Shown: piece after piece, positions 54,358 to 63,411 of the stretch
Position numbering within the stretch: position 1 is the stretch's first letter
How the letters are laid out: the number at the start of each line of letters is the position of its first letter
Assembly: GCA_028225715.1 (NCBI GenBank)
Contig: JAOIXS010000002.1
Location: 1-64,000, forward strand
Length of the DNA: 64,000 nt
Reading direction: 5' to 3'
DNA from: Candidatus Pelagibacter sp.
Lineage (GTDB): Bacteria; Pseudomonadota; Alphaproteobacteria; Pelagibacterales; Pelagibacteraceae
Notes under the pieces: model-generated
Databases searched by the model: none
What the model was told of the DNA's origin: nothing
Seen by the model: the letters and a program-made list of their open reading frames with translations, nothing else
Position numbers and translations under genes: made by a program

Positions 54358-55329
54358 ATGAAAAAAACATTTAAAGCTTTTTTAGTTACTGCTTTTGTAG
54401 TAGCTGAATTTTTTGTGATTGCATTACCTATTGTAACTACATCAGCAAAAGCTGATGGTGCTATTCAAGCAATTACTCACGCAGGTTTTGGTGGTGGTAC
54501 TGATGTTACTACTAGAATGATGCTTTTAAGAGCAAGAAGAGTTCTTAAGCAAGATATGCAATTAGTAAACAAAAAAGGTGGCGGTGGTGCTGTTTCTATG
54601 GATTATATGATGTCACTTCCTGCTGATGGTCAACACACTTTAACTTGGACTACTGGTCACGCTGTTTCTATGGCGCTAGGTAAAACAAAAGTTAAATTAA
54701 GTGATATGCAACCTTTAGCAAGAGGAACTGATGATCCTCAATTATTTGTTGTTAATTGTAAAGCTGACATTAAAGATGCTAAAAAATTTATTAGTGTTCA
54801 AAAATCAAAATCACTTAAATATGGAACAACTCATACAGGTGGAATTGACGATGTAAGTGCAATTGCTTTTACAAAAAAAGGTGGATTAAAAGATCCTACT
54901 ATCGTTGCATACAAAGGTGTTGCGCCAATTAAAACAAACTTAATCAAAGGAGATATTGATGTGGGTGTTTTAAATTTAGGTGAAGCATTAACAGAGATTA
55001 ATAATGGAACATTATGTGTTTCTGTTGTTCTTGCAAATAATAGAATGGCCAAAATTGGAGATTCTCCTACAGCTAAAGAGTTAGGAATACCTGTTTCTTT
55101 ATCTACTGTGAGAGGATTCGTAACTAAAAAAGGTGCTCCCGCTGCAAGAGTTAAAGAACTTGAAGCTGGAATGATGAAAGCTATGGGTCACAACTATTAC
55201 AAAAATTTCTTAACTGAAATTGGTCTTGATGACACTAGTGTAGTAGGTGCTGATGAGTGGGGCAAGCAAATGGAAGAAATGCTTGCAGAAATGACTGCTC
55301 AGCTAAAAGCTTTAGGTTATCTTAATTAA
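54358..55329 (+). CDS. tctC: Tripartite tricarboxylate transporter binding protein
   Basis: A 323-residue Bug/TctC receptor with a signal peptide (AFLVTAFVVAEFFVIALP, cut near ANA-like SAKA). HAGFGGGTDVTTRMML and NKKGGGGAVSMDYM are the family's substrate-anion loops. It captures a carboxylate in the periplasm for TctAB. Shine-Dalgarno GAGAGGGA. An intrinsic terminator 45 bases after its stop would keep its transcript more abundant than tctBA. Confidence 0.92.
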   Translation: MKKTFKAFLVTAFVVAEFFVIALPIVTTSAKADGAIQAITHAGFGGGTDVTTRMMLLRARRVLKQDMQLVNKKGGGGAVSMDYMMSLPADGQHTLTWTTGHAVSMALGKTKVKLSDMQPLARGTDDPQLFVVNCKADIKDAKKFISVQKSKSLKYGTTHTGGIDDVSAIAFTKKGGLKDPTIVAYKGVAPIKTNLIKGDIDVGVLNLGEALTEINNGTLCVSVVLANNRMAKIGDSPTAKELGIPVSLSTVRGFVTKKGAPAARVKELEAGMMKAMGHNYYKNFLTEIGLDDTSVVGADEWGKQMEEMLAEMTAQLKALGYLN

Positions 55330-55351
55330 TCAAAAGTAGTACATTTTTTAA

Positions 55352-55861
55352 ATGAATAATGTACTTAAGAAAAAAAGGGCAAACAAAAGTAGTTTGCCCT
55401 TTTTTTTTAAAAGCTCTTTTAAAGTATCTTTTATAATAATATTAATTTCATTAATTTTATTAATAACAACATTCACATTTGACACAGTTCCACCAATTTT
55501 GAATAGAGGTATTCAACCTGCTACATTTCCTAAAGCATTATTGGTCTTAATAATTTTTTTAACATCTTTTATTTTCTACCTATCAATTAAAACACCCTGG
55601 AAAAAAGAAAGTAAACTACCTAGGTCATTTTTTATAACATTAATAGCTTTTGTTTTATTTTTAGTAATTGCAAAAACATTGGATTTTTTCTTAGCAATCG
55701 CAGTTGTTTCAGCTTTAGTTTCTTATTATTGGGGAGAAAAAAGAATATTTTATCTTTTAGCAGTAAGCATTTTATTTCCAATAATTGTATTTATATTTTT
55801 TGAAACATTTTTAGGCTTAAGATTTCCGCCAGGGATAATTACAAACATCTATTATAATTAA
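55352..55861 (+). CDS. tctB: Small membrane subunit TctB
   Basis: A 169-residue protein with four hydrophobic helices (FIIILISLILLITTF first) and the family FPKALLVLIIFL pattern. The only good start is the ATG at 55352, which has no clear Shine-Dalgarno. The first 20 codons lie across a strong terminator hairpin, so this gene is translated only from read-through transcripts. One base before tctA. Confidence 0.82.
   Translation: MNNVLKKKRANKSSLPFFFKSSFKVSFIIILISLILLITTFTFDTVPPILNRGIQPATFPKALLVLIIFLTSFIFYLSIKTPWKKESKLPRSFFITLIAFVLFLVIAKTLDFFLAIAVVSALVSYYWGEKRIFYLLAVSILFPIIVFIFFETFLGLRFPPGIITNIYYN
55374..55408 (+). terminator. Intrinsic terminator inside the start of tctB
   Basis: GGGCAAAC, a seven-base loop, GTTTGCCC, extended by three A-T pairs and followed by nine T's: a textbook rho-independent terminator. 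It lies between tctC and the membrane subunits but overlaps codons 8-19 of tctB. Partial termination here would give more binding protein than transporter. Confidence 0.9.
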
Positions 55862-55862
55862 T

Positions 55863-57350
55863 ATGGAAAACTTATCTTATATGATGGCTCCTCTATTCAG
55901 CTCTAAGCTATTAATAGTTTTATTTTTTGGGACTTTGTTTGGATTAATTTTAGGAGTATTGCCAGGGTTAGGGCCAACAACTGGTGGTGCATTAATTTTA
56001 CCTTTTACAATGACACTCGATCCACTTTCGGCAATTGTACTTTTGACAGCAATTTATTGCGCAGGAACATATGGTGGAGCAATTACTGCAATATTAATTA
56101 ATACACCAGGAACACCAGCTGCCGCTGCAACATGTCTAGATGGATATCCACTTGCGCAAAAAGGAGAAGCTGGAAGAGCATTAGGTATGGCAACAGTTTC
56201 TAGTACTATTGGTGGAATTTTTAGTGTTATAATATTAGTCTTTTTTGCTCCTTTATTAGCAAAACTTGCTTACGAATTTGGTCAACCTGAGTATTTTGCT
56301 TTAGCAATATTTGGTTTAACCATGCTCGCATCAATTGGTGAAGGTAGCCCTGTTAAAAATTTGATTGCTGCTGCATTTGGTATTTTGATTTCAACTGTTG
56401 GAAAAGATTTTATGACTTCAATAGATAGATTTACTTATGGTATAAATGAATTATCAGAGGGAATAGGTTTTATACCTGTCGTTGTAGGGTTATTTGCAAT
56501 TAGTGAAATGTTAACACAATCAACGATGCTGGACCAAGTATTTAAAAGAGTTGCATTAAAAGCGGTAAAATTACCTTCTTTAAAAGACTACAAACTTACC
56601 TGGAAAACAATTCTTAGATCTTCAGGTATAGGATCATTTATTGGTGTATTACCAGCTGAGGGAGGAACAGTTGCTTCTTTAATTGGATATTCAGAAGCTA
56701 AACGATGGTCAAAAACTCCAGAGGAGTTTGGCAAAGGATCTATAGAAGGGATTGCTGGTGCAGAGGCTGCAAATAATGCTGCAACAGGAGGAGCGATGGT
56801 ACCAACATTGGCATTAGGAATTCCTGGTAGTGCAACAACGGCAGTAATTTTAACTGGTTTAATAATTCATGGAGTGAGGCCAGGGCCAGATTTATTTAGA
56901 GAACAACCAGAATTTTTATATGGAATTTTTGGATCAATGTTGATTGCAAATATATTGTTTTTTATTTTTGGATTTTTTGGAGCTAAACTTTTTGCAAGAA
57001 TTACTTTAGTTCCTAACAAAATTTTATGGCCAATGATTTTTGCACTTTCAGTTTGTGGAACCTACTCTTTAAGTCAATCTATTACAGATGTTTGGATAAT
57101 GTTATCTTTTGGTGTTATTGGTTTTTTTATGAGAAGATATGGTTTTTCAGTAGTTCCTGTTATTATAGGATTGATTTTAGGTGAGCTAGTTGAAGGAACT
57201 TTAAGACAATCTTTAGTAATATTTGATGGTAATTGGTTAATGTTTTTAACAAGACCAATAGCATTAACATTTTTTATTTTAGCAATAATAGCTTTACTTT
57301 TTCCACTATTTAAGAAAAAAACTAAAATAATTAAATTAAAAAAATATTAA
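55863..57350 (+). CDS. tctA: Large membrane subunit TctA
   Basis: A 495-residue protein with about 12 helices. GVLPGLGPTTGGALILPFT, TPGTPAAAATCLDGYPLAQKG and PAEGGTVASLIGYSEAKRW (each shown in parts) are the TctA signatures, the last around residue 255. It forms the proton- or sodium-driven channel for the carboxylate captured by TctC. An SDR gene follows 16 bases later. Confidence 0.95.
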   Translation: MENLSYMMAPLFSSKLLIVLFFGTLFGLILGVLPGLGPTTGGALILPFTMTLDPLSAIVLLTAIYCAGTYGGAITAILINTPGTPAAAATCLDGYPLAQKGEAGRALGMATVSSTIGGIFSVIILVFFAPLLAKLAYEFGQPEYFALAIFGLTMLASIGEGSPVKNLIAAAFGILISTVGKDFMTSIDRFTYGINELSEGIGFIPVVVGLFAISEMLTQSTMLDQVFKRVALKAVKLPSLKDYKLTWKTILRSSGIGSFIGVLPAEGGTVASLIGYSEAKRWSKTPEEFGKGSIEGIAGAEAANNAATGGAMVPTLALGIPGSATTAVILTGLIIHGVRPGPDLFREQPEFLYGIFGSMLIANILFFIFGFFGAKLFARITLVPNKILWPMIFALSVCGTYSLSQSITDVWIMLSFGVIGFFMRRYGFSVVPVIIGLILGELVEGTLRQSLVIFDGNWLMFLTRPIALTFFILAIIALLFPLFKKKTKIIKLKKY

Positions 57351-57366
57351 AATAGAAGGTCAGCAC

Positions 57367-58113
57367 ATGAATAATTATAATTTAAAAGGTAGAAGAGCTA
57401 TAGTAACTGGTGGGGCTCAAGGTTTTGGGTACGCTATTACAAAAAGATTTCTAGAATCTGGTGCTGAAGTTATAATTTGGGATATTGACCAAAAAGCCAT
57501 AGACGAAGCTTTAAAAGAACTTTCATCAGAAAAATGCAACTATCAAATAGTAGATGTCACTAACTTTGATGATATTACAAAGAATATAGAACAAAGTACT
57601 AAAGAAAAAAATATTGATATCTTTGTTAATAATGCTGGTATGGCAGGTAAAAATACACAAGTATGGAATTATCCTAATGATGAATGGCTAAAAGTAATGA
57701 ACTTAGATTTAAATTCTGTTTTTTATTGTTGTAAAGCAATAGCACCTCACATGATTAAAAATAATTACGGAAGAATAGTAAATATTGCTTCCATTGCAGG
57801 AAAAGAGGGAAATCCAAACGCTAGTGCATATAGTACAGCAAAAGCAGGCGTTATAGGTCTCACAAAATCTTTAGGTAAGGAATTAGCAGATAAAAATATT
57901 GCTGTTAATGCTGTAACACCAGCAGCAGCTAAGACTAGAATTTTTGATCAAATGACTGAAGAACATATAAATTATATGTTATCCAAAATTCCAAGAAATA
58001 GATTTGCTAAAGTTGATGAATTGGCCTCATTAGTTACTTGGTTAGCAGCAGAAGAGAATTCTTTTTCCACAGCTGCAGTTTTTGATTTAAGTGGTGGAAG
58101 AGCAACGTATTAA
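57367..58113 (+). CDS. SDR-family oxidoreductase
   Basis: A 248-residue classical short-chain dehydrogenase. The NAD loop is TGGAQGFGYAI, the structural motif NNAGMAG, and the catalytic set is the Ser of NIASIAGKEG with Y-x-x-x-K in SAYSTAKAG. It ends in FDLSGGRATY, close to the sugar or sugar-acid dehydrogenase type. Three bases before the ROK gene. Confidence 0.9.
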   Translation: MNNYNLKGRRAIVTGGAQGFGYAITKRFLESGAEVIIWDIDQKAIDEALKELSSEKCNYQIVDVTNFDDITKNIEQSTKEKNIDIFVNNAGMAGKNTQVWNYPNDEWLKVMNLDLNSVFYCCKAIAPHMIKNNYGRIVNIASIAGKEGNPNASAYSTAKAGVIGLTKSLGKELADKNIAVNAVTPAAAKTRIFDQMTEEHINYMLSKIPRNRFAKVDELASLVTWLAAEENSFSTAAVFDLSGGRATY

Positions 58114-58116
58114 ATT

Positions 58117-59019
58117 ATGCAAATTGGATTTGATGTTGGTGCTACAAAAATAGAAAGTGTAGTACTAAAAGATAATGGTGAAGAAGTTGACAGAAGTAGA
58201 AGAGACTGTCCAAAAGATTATATTTCAATAATACAAACCATAAAAGATGTTGTTATTGATTTAGAAAAAAAACATAATCAGACATTGCCGGTAGGAGTTT
58301 GTCATCCAGGTGTTCATTCACCACAAACAGGACTAGTTAAAAATGCACCTAACTGTGTTTGGATTGAAAAACAACCTTTTCAAAAAAGTCTTCGTGAAGC
58401 TCTAAATAGAGAAGTTTTTTGTGAAAATGATGGAAATTGTTTTGCATTATCTGAGTCAATAGATGGTGCTGGTAAACATTATAAAATTGTATATGGAATT
58501 ATTCTTGGATCTGGTGCTGGAGGTGGGCTAGTTATAGATAAACAAATTGTTTCAGGACCCAATGGTGTTGCTGGTGAATGGGGTCACAATCAGCTACCAT
58601 TTATGGCTGCTCAGAGAGAGGAACTTAAAACATCAAACCTAAGAGAGGCAGAGGTTGAAAGCTTTGTATCTGGCTTAGGTTTAGCCAAAAGATTTAATAA
58701 GAGATATAAAAAAAATTTGAAAGCTAATGAAATATTTGAACTCTATAGAAAGCACGAGTTGGATGCAGAAAAAATGATAGAGGAATTTAAGATTAATCTT
58801 GCAATGTCTTTAGCAGCTATAGTTAACATTCTTGATCCAGATGTTTTTATTTTTGGTGGTGGTGTTACAAATGAAATAGATTTTTTTGATGAGATAGAAA
58901 ACTTAACTAAAAAATATGTTATTGGAAAGGAATACGAAGGTGTTTTTCTAAAACCTAAATATGGAGATGCTAGCGGTGTTAGAGGTGCGGCAAGATTAGG
59001 CAGAAAATCAAGCTATTAA
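58117..59019 (+). CDS. ROK-family sugar kinase
   Basis: A 300-residue ROK protein without a DNA-binding domain, so a kinase. The phosphate loop is GFDVGATKIES; the catalytic region has CENDGNCFALSE and GIILGSGAGGG, and PNGVAGEWGHN matches the ROK sugar-binding His/Glu. The substrate is probably a hexose, N-acetylhexosamine or related sugar. Last gene of the tct run. Confidence 0.88.
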   Translation: MQIGFDVGATKIESVVLKDNGEEVDRSRRDCPKDYISIIQTIKDVVIDLEKKHNQTLPVGVCHPGVHSPQTGLVKNAPNCVWIEKQPFQKSLREALNREVFCENDGNCFALSESIDGAGKHYKIVYGIILGSGAGGGLVIDKQIVSGPNGVAGEWGHNQLPFMAAQREELKTSNLREAEVESFVSGLGLAKRFNKRYKKNLKANEIFELYRKHELDAEKMIEEFKINLAMSLAAIVNILDPDVFIFGGGVTNEIDFFDEIENLTKKYVIGKEYEGVFLKPKYGDASGVRGAARLGRKSSY

Positions 59020-59178
59020 ATTTTCATATCCATTAAAAAGAGAAAAATTTTTTTATATAAAATTTTTTATTCACATAAAACTTACCTAAATTTAAAAATA
59101 ATTAAATCAATCTTAGGTTGTAGAAAAAGTTTTTTGTTTAGGTTTTTTTGTTTTCTTTATAAGTTAATTTTTTAAATT

Positions 59179-59194
59179 AATTAATCGATTAATT
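59179..59194. promoter_or_regulatory. 16-bp palindrome upstream of sugar ABC operon
   Basis: AATTAATCGATTAATT, a perfect palindrome centred on CG, 27 bases before the binding-protein ATG. LacI- or GntR-type operators often have this form. The rest of the 201-base gap (59020-59220) is AT-rich, and I see no other clear element. Confidence 0.45.
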
Positions 59195-59220
59195 TTATTA
59201 ACTAACAAGAGGAAAATAAA

Positions 59221-60480
59221 ATGAAAATTAAGAAACTGATAGTAGCTTTAATAGCTCTAGCTCTTACTCCAAGTGTTTCATTTGCAGCACCTAAAGCTGA
59301 GGTATTGCACTGGTGGACTGGTGGTGGTGAAGCAAAAGCTTTAAAAGTATTACAAGATGATTTCGCTGCACAAAATGGAGTATGGTTAGACATGCCTGTT
59401 TCTGGTGGTGGTGGAGATGCAGCAATGCAAACATTAAAAGCTAGAATAGTTGCTAATGATGCACCAGCTGCTGCACAAATTAAAGGTCCTACAATTCAAG
59501 AGTATGATGAAGAGGGTGTTGTTGCACCTTATAATATTGATGCTGTTGCACAAAAAGAAGGTTGGGACAATCTTTTAAGTAAGCAAGTTGCAAGTCATAT
59601 GAAGTGTGATGATGGTAAAGCATATTGTGCTGCACCTGTAAACATTCACAGAATTGACTGGATCTGGGCTAATAAAAAAGTTTTAGATTCAAATGGTATT
59701 AAAATGCCTTCTACTTGGGCAGAGTTTAATGCTGCAGCAGACAAGCTACAAGCAAAAGGAATTATTCCTTTAGCTCATGGTAGTCAGCCTTGGCAAGATG
59801 CAACAGTATTTGAAGCTGTAGCTCTTGGTATTGGTGGAAATGATTTTTACAGAAAAGCTTTTGTAGAATTAGATCCTGCTACTTTAGGTGGATCAACTAT
59901 GGCTAAAGTATTTGACCAAATGAGAAAACTTAAAGGTTACACAGATGCTGGTTCTCCAGGAAGAGACTGGAACATAGCTACTGGTATGGTTATGGAAGGC
60001 AAAGCTGCTTTTCAAATCATGGGTGACTGGGCAAAAGGTGAGTTTTCTGCTAACAACCAGGCGCCAGGAAAAGATTATATCTGTGCACCAACTCCATCTA
60101 ATAATGGATATCTTTACAATGTAGATTCATTTATTTTCTTCAAAGTAAAAGGTAAAGAAAAGGTTGAAGGTCAAAAACTACTTGCTAGCTTAATGATGGG
60201 AAAAAACTTTCAAAAAGTTTTCAACATTTATAAAGGTTCGATACCTGCAAGATTAGACGTTTCTATGGATGAGTTTGATATGTGTGCTAAAAAATCAAAC
60301 GCAGACTTAAAAACTGCTGCTTCTAAAGGTGGATTACTGCCAAGTTTTGCTCACGGTATGGCATTAAAACTTGCACAAAAAGGTGCAATTCAAGATGTAG
60401 TTACTGAGCATTTCAATTCAACAATGTCTTCGTCTGACGCTGCAAAAAAATTAGCAGCAGCAGTTAAGGCTTCACTATAA
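59221..60480 (+). CDS. Sugar ABC importer binding protein
   Basis: A 419-residue family 1 extracellular binding protein. It has a signal peptide (KKLIVALIALALTPSVSFA), HWWTGGGEAKALKVLQDDF and the PVSGGGGDAAMQTLKARIVA block. Two cysteine pairs occur in the mature protein. It resembles glucose/mannose or polyol binding proteins. Shine-Dalgarno AAGAGGA. A stable hairpin follows before the permease genes. Confidence 0.93.
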   Translation: MKIKKLIVALIALALTPSVSFAAPKAEVLHWWTGGGEAKALKVLQDDFAAQNGVWLDMPVSGGGGDAAMQTLKARIVANDAPAAAQIKGPTIQEYDEEGVVAPYNIDAVAQKEGWDNLLSKQVASHMKCDDGKAYCAAPVNIHRIDWIWANKKVLDSNGIKMPSTWAEFNAAADKLQAKGIIPLAHGSQPWQDATVFEAVALGIGGNDFYRKAFVELDPATLGGSTMAKVFDQMRKLKGYTDAGSPGRDWNIATGMVMEGKAAFQIMGDWAKGEFSANNQAPGKDYICAPTPSNNGYLYNVDSFIFFKVKGKEKVEGQKLLASLMMGKNFQKVFNIYKGSIPARLDVSMDEFDMCAKKSNADLKTAASKGGLLPSFAHGMALKLAQKGAIQDVVTEHFNSTMSSSDAAKKLAAAVKASL

Positions 60481-60501
60481 TAAAAAAAGTACGTTAAGGT
60501 T

Positions 60502-60527
60502 TGCGCTGTCATGAAAATGATAGCGCA
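60502..60527 (+). terminator. Intercistronic hairpin after binding-protein gene
   Basis: TGCGCTGTCAT, a GAAA tetraloop, then ATGATAGCGCA: an 11-bp stem with one G-T pair. A GNRA loop makes it stable in this AT-rich genome. It lacks a long T-run, so it more likely protects the 3' end of the binding-protein message or reduces expression of the permeases than ends all transcription. Confidence 0.7.
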
Positions 60528-60543
60528 GATTTAATTAAAAAAT

Positions 60544-61416
60544 ATGTTCTGGCTAAAAAAAAATTTACCTAAATTAGTTTTAACTCCATCACTTGGAATT
60601 TTATCATGGTTTGTCTATGGCTTCATTTTTTGGACAATATATATTTCTTTTACAAAATCTAAGATGTTACCAAGATATGAGATTTGGGGAATTGATCAGT
60701 ACATTAGACTATGGAAAATGCCAAGATGGCATGTAGCAGTAGAAAATTTACTTATATTTACTGTATTATTTATCATTTTATGTATCGCTATTGGAATTCT
60801 TCTTTCAATTTTATTGGATCAAAAGATTAGAGCTGAAGGATTTTTAAGAACAATTTATCTATATCCTATGGCATTATCATTTATTGTTACAGGGACAGCT
60901 TGGAAATGGGTTCTAAACCCAACACTAGGTATTGAAAAATTTGCCCATGATATGGGTTTTGAGACCTTTAAATTTGACTGGCTGGTAACCCCAGAAATGT
61001 CAATATACACAATAGTAATAGCAGGTGTATGGCAATCATCTGGATTTATAATGGCAATTTTTTTAGCAGGTCTAAGATCGGTTGATGATGAAATTATAAA
61101 AGCGGCTAAAATTGATGGTGCAGGAATATTTTCAATTTATAGTAAAATTATTCTTCCAATGATGAGACCAGTTTTTATGAGTGCAATAGTAATTTTGGTA
61201 CACTTGTCAATTAAGAGTTATGATTTGATTATAGCACTAACCTCAGGTGGACCAGGAATTTCCTCAGATATGCCAGCAGTATTTATGACGACTATGGCTT
61301 TTCATAGAAGTGAGGTTGGGCTTGCATCAGCAAGTGCTATCATGATGTTTTTAACAGTATCAGCAATTGTTGTGCCATATTTATATTCAGAACTGAAGAG
61401 GGAAGATGCAAGATAA
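60544..61416 (+). CDS. Sugar ABC importer permease (MalF type)
   Basis: A 290-residue permease with six hydrophobic helices. The cytoplasmic EAA loop reads DEIIKAAKIDGAGIFSIYSK. It pairs with the MalG-type subunit, whose start lies 11 bases inside the end of this gene. Confidence 0.93.
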   Translation: MFWLKKNLPKLVLTPSLGILSWFVYGFIFWTIYISFTKSKMLPRYEIWGIDQYIRLWKMPRWHVAVENLLIFTVLFIILCIAIGILLSILLDQKIRAEGFLRTIYLYPMALSFIVTGTAWKWVLNPTLGIEKFAHDMGFETFKFDWLVTPEMSIYTIVIAGVWQSSGFIMAIFLAGLRSVDDEIIKAAKIDGAGIFSIYSKIILPMMRPVFMSAIVILVHLSIKSYDLIIALTSGGPGISSDMPAVFMTTMAFHRSEVGLASASAIMMFLTVSAIVVPYLYSELKREDAR

Positions 61417-62308
61417 AGAAACTTTAAAACTAAATAAATTAGAAGCAAATTCTAAAAGAAAAAATACAATCTATAGATGGATCTTATATTTTATGTTAGG
61501 TATTTTTGTTATTTATTATTTAACACCATTGTATGTAATGATTGTAACATCATTCAAAACAATGCCTGAAATTAGACAAGGAAATTTATTTTCATTGCCT
61601 AGTTCTTTAAGATTTGAAGCCTGGAAACAAGCCTGGGATGGAACAGGTTATACGGGTGGTGATGTTTTTCTTAAACCCTATTTTTGGAACTCAATAAAAT
61701 TAGTAGTTCCTGCTGTTGTTATATCAACTTTGCTTGGAGCTATTAACGGTTATGCTTTAACAAAATGGAGATTTAAAGGAGATAGTTATATTTTTCTATT
61801 ATTTTTATTTGGAACATTTATTCCATACCAAGCAATTTTATTACCGATGGCTAGAACTTTAGGAGTTCTTGGAATTTCAAATTCAATAAACGGACTAATA
61901 CTAGTGCATGTGGTCTATGGAATTTGTTTTACAACTTTATTTTGTAGAAATTATTATGTATCAATTTCAGATGAAATGGTAAGGGCTGCAAGAATTGATG
62001 GAGCTGGTTTTTTTAAAATATTCTTTAAAATAATTTTACCAATTTCTATACCAATTCTAGTTGTGACAGTTATTTGGCAATTTACACAAGTATGGAATGA
62101 TTTTTTATTTGGTGCTACTTTTTCATTTGGTGAGTCTGCACCAATTCAAGTTGCTCTTAATAATTTGGTTTTAACAGGAACGGCCACTAAGAGATACAAT
62201 GTTGATATGGCAGCTGCAATTATTACAGGAATTCCAACATTAATAGTTTATATTCTTGCTGGAAATTATTTTATCAAAGGACTAACAGCTGGATCAGTGA
62301 AAGGATAA
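61406..62308 (+). CDS. Sugar ABC importer permease (MalG type)
   Basis: A 300-residue permease with six helices. The EAA loop DEMVRAARIDGAGFFKIFFK and the preceding FIPYQAILLPMARTLG are typical of MalG-like subunits. The start overlaps the first permease by 11 bases. One base before the ATPase gene. Confidence 0.93.
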   Translation: MQDKETLKLNKLEANSKRKNTIYRWILYFMLGIFVIYYLTPLYVMIVTSFKTMPEIRQGNLFSLPSSLRFEAWKQAWDGTGYTGGDVFLKPYFWNSIKLVVPAVVISTLLGAINGYALTKWRFKGDSYIFLLFLFGTFIPYQAILLPMARTLGVLGISNSINGLILVHVVYGICFTTLFCRNYYVSISDEMVRAARIDGAGFFKIFFKIILPISIPILVVTVIWQFTQVWNDFLFGATFSFGESAPIQVALNNLVLTGTATKRYNVDMAAAIITGIPTLIVYILAGNYFIKGLTAGSVKG

Positions 62309-62309
62309 T

Positions 62310-63410
62310 ATGGCAACTTTAAAAATTAACGACATCAATAAAAATTTTGGAAAAACGGAAGTTTTAAAAGGAATTAACTTGGATATTAAACATGGAGAAT
62401 TTCTTGTACTTTTAGGACCATCTGGTTGTGGAAAATCAACTTTATTAAATACTATAGCTGGTTTAGAAACTGCTAACAGTGGGGATATTCTAATAGATGA
62501 TCATATTGTAAATAATATGGAACCAAGTGATAGAGATATTGCTTTAGTATTTCAGTCTTACGCTCTTTATCCAGCAATGACCGTTAGAAAGAACGTAACA
62601 TTTGGTTTAGAGCAAAGAAAAACACCAAAAGAAAAAATAGAAAAAGCATTAGATGATGTTTCTAACTTATTACAAATCACTCAACTATTAGATAGAAAAC
62701 CATCTCAATTATCTGGTGGTCAACGTCAGCGTGTTGCAATGGGCAGAGCATTAGTAAGAGATCCTAAAATTTTTTTATTTGATGAACCATTATCAAATCT
62801 TGATGCAAAATTAAGAGTGGAGATGAGAAGAGAAATAAAAAAACTACATCAAAAACTTGGAACAACAATAGTTTATGTTACGCACGACCAAACAGAAGCA
62901 ATGAGTTTAGGTACAAATATTGCAATCATGGACCATGGATTAATTCAGCAATGTGACACTCCTAAAAATATTTATAATAAACCAGAAAGTGTATTTGTTG
63001 CAGATTTTATTGGATCTCCATCAATGAACTTAATTGAAGGAAAGTTAACAAAAGATAATAATGATATTGTTTTTATGCCGAATGGTTCAAATGATAGTAC
63101 TAAAATATCGGTTGGGAACTATTCTTTTAAAAATAAATTTGATGGTAATGAAGTATCAGCTTACCTAGGAATTAGACCAGAGCATATTTATTTTGAAAAA
63201 ATTAATACTGATTGTTTTGAGATTAGTTTAAAATCAGAACTATTAGAATATACAGGTCATGAACAAATTGTAACATTTGATTACTTTGGTCAACAAGTAC
63301 TTGGTAAATTTGCATCTACGTTGGATATTAATATAAATAAAGATTTAAAATTAAATATTGATATGTCGCAAATTTCTTTATTTGATAAAGATACAAAAAA
63401 TAGAATATAA
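62310..63410 (+). CDS. Sugar ABC importer ATPase (UgpC/MsmK type)
   Basis: A 366-residue ATPase. Walker A is GPSGCGKST, the Q-loop FQSYALYP, the signature LSGGQRQR, Walker B FLFDEPLSNLDA and the H-loop VTHDQTEA. A regulatory TOBE part starts near residue 240 (VADFIGSPSMNLIEG). It energises the two permeases upstream. One base before the SDR gene. Confidence 0.95.
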   Translation: MATLKINDINKNFGKTEVLKGINLDIKHGEFLVLLGPSGCGKSTLLNTIAGLETANSGDILIDDHIVNNMEPSDRDIALVFQSYALYPAMTVRKNVTFGLEQRKTPKEKIEKALDDVSNLLQITQLLDRKPSQLSGGQRQRVAMGRALVRDPKIFLFDEPLSNLDAKLRVEMRREIKKLHQKLGTTIVYVTHDQTEAMSLGTNIAIMDHGLIQQCDTPKNIYNKPESVFVADFIGSPSMNLIEGKLTKDNNDIVFMPNGSNDSTKISVGNYSFKNKFDGNEVSAYLGIRPEHIYFEKINTDCFEISLKSELLEYTGHEQIVTFDYFGQQVLGKFASTLDININKDLKLNIDMSQISLFDKDTKNRI

Positions 63411-63411
63411 A

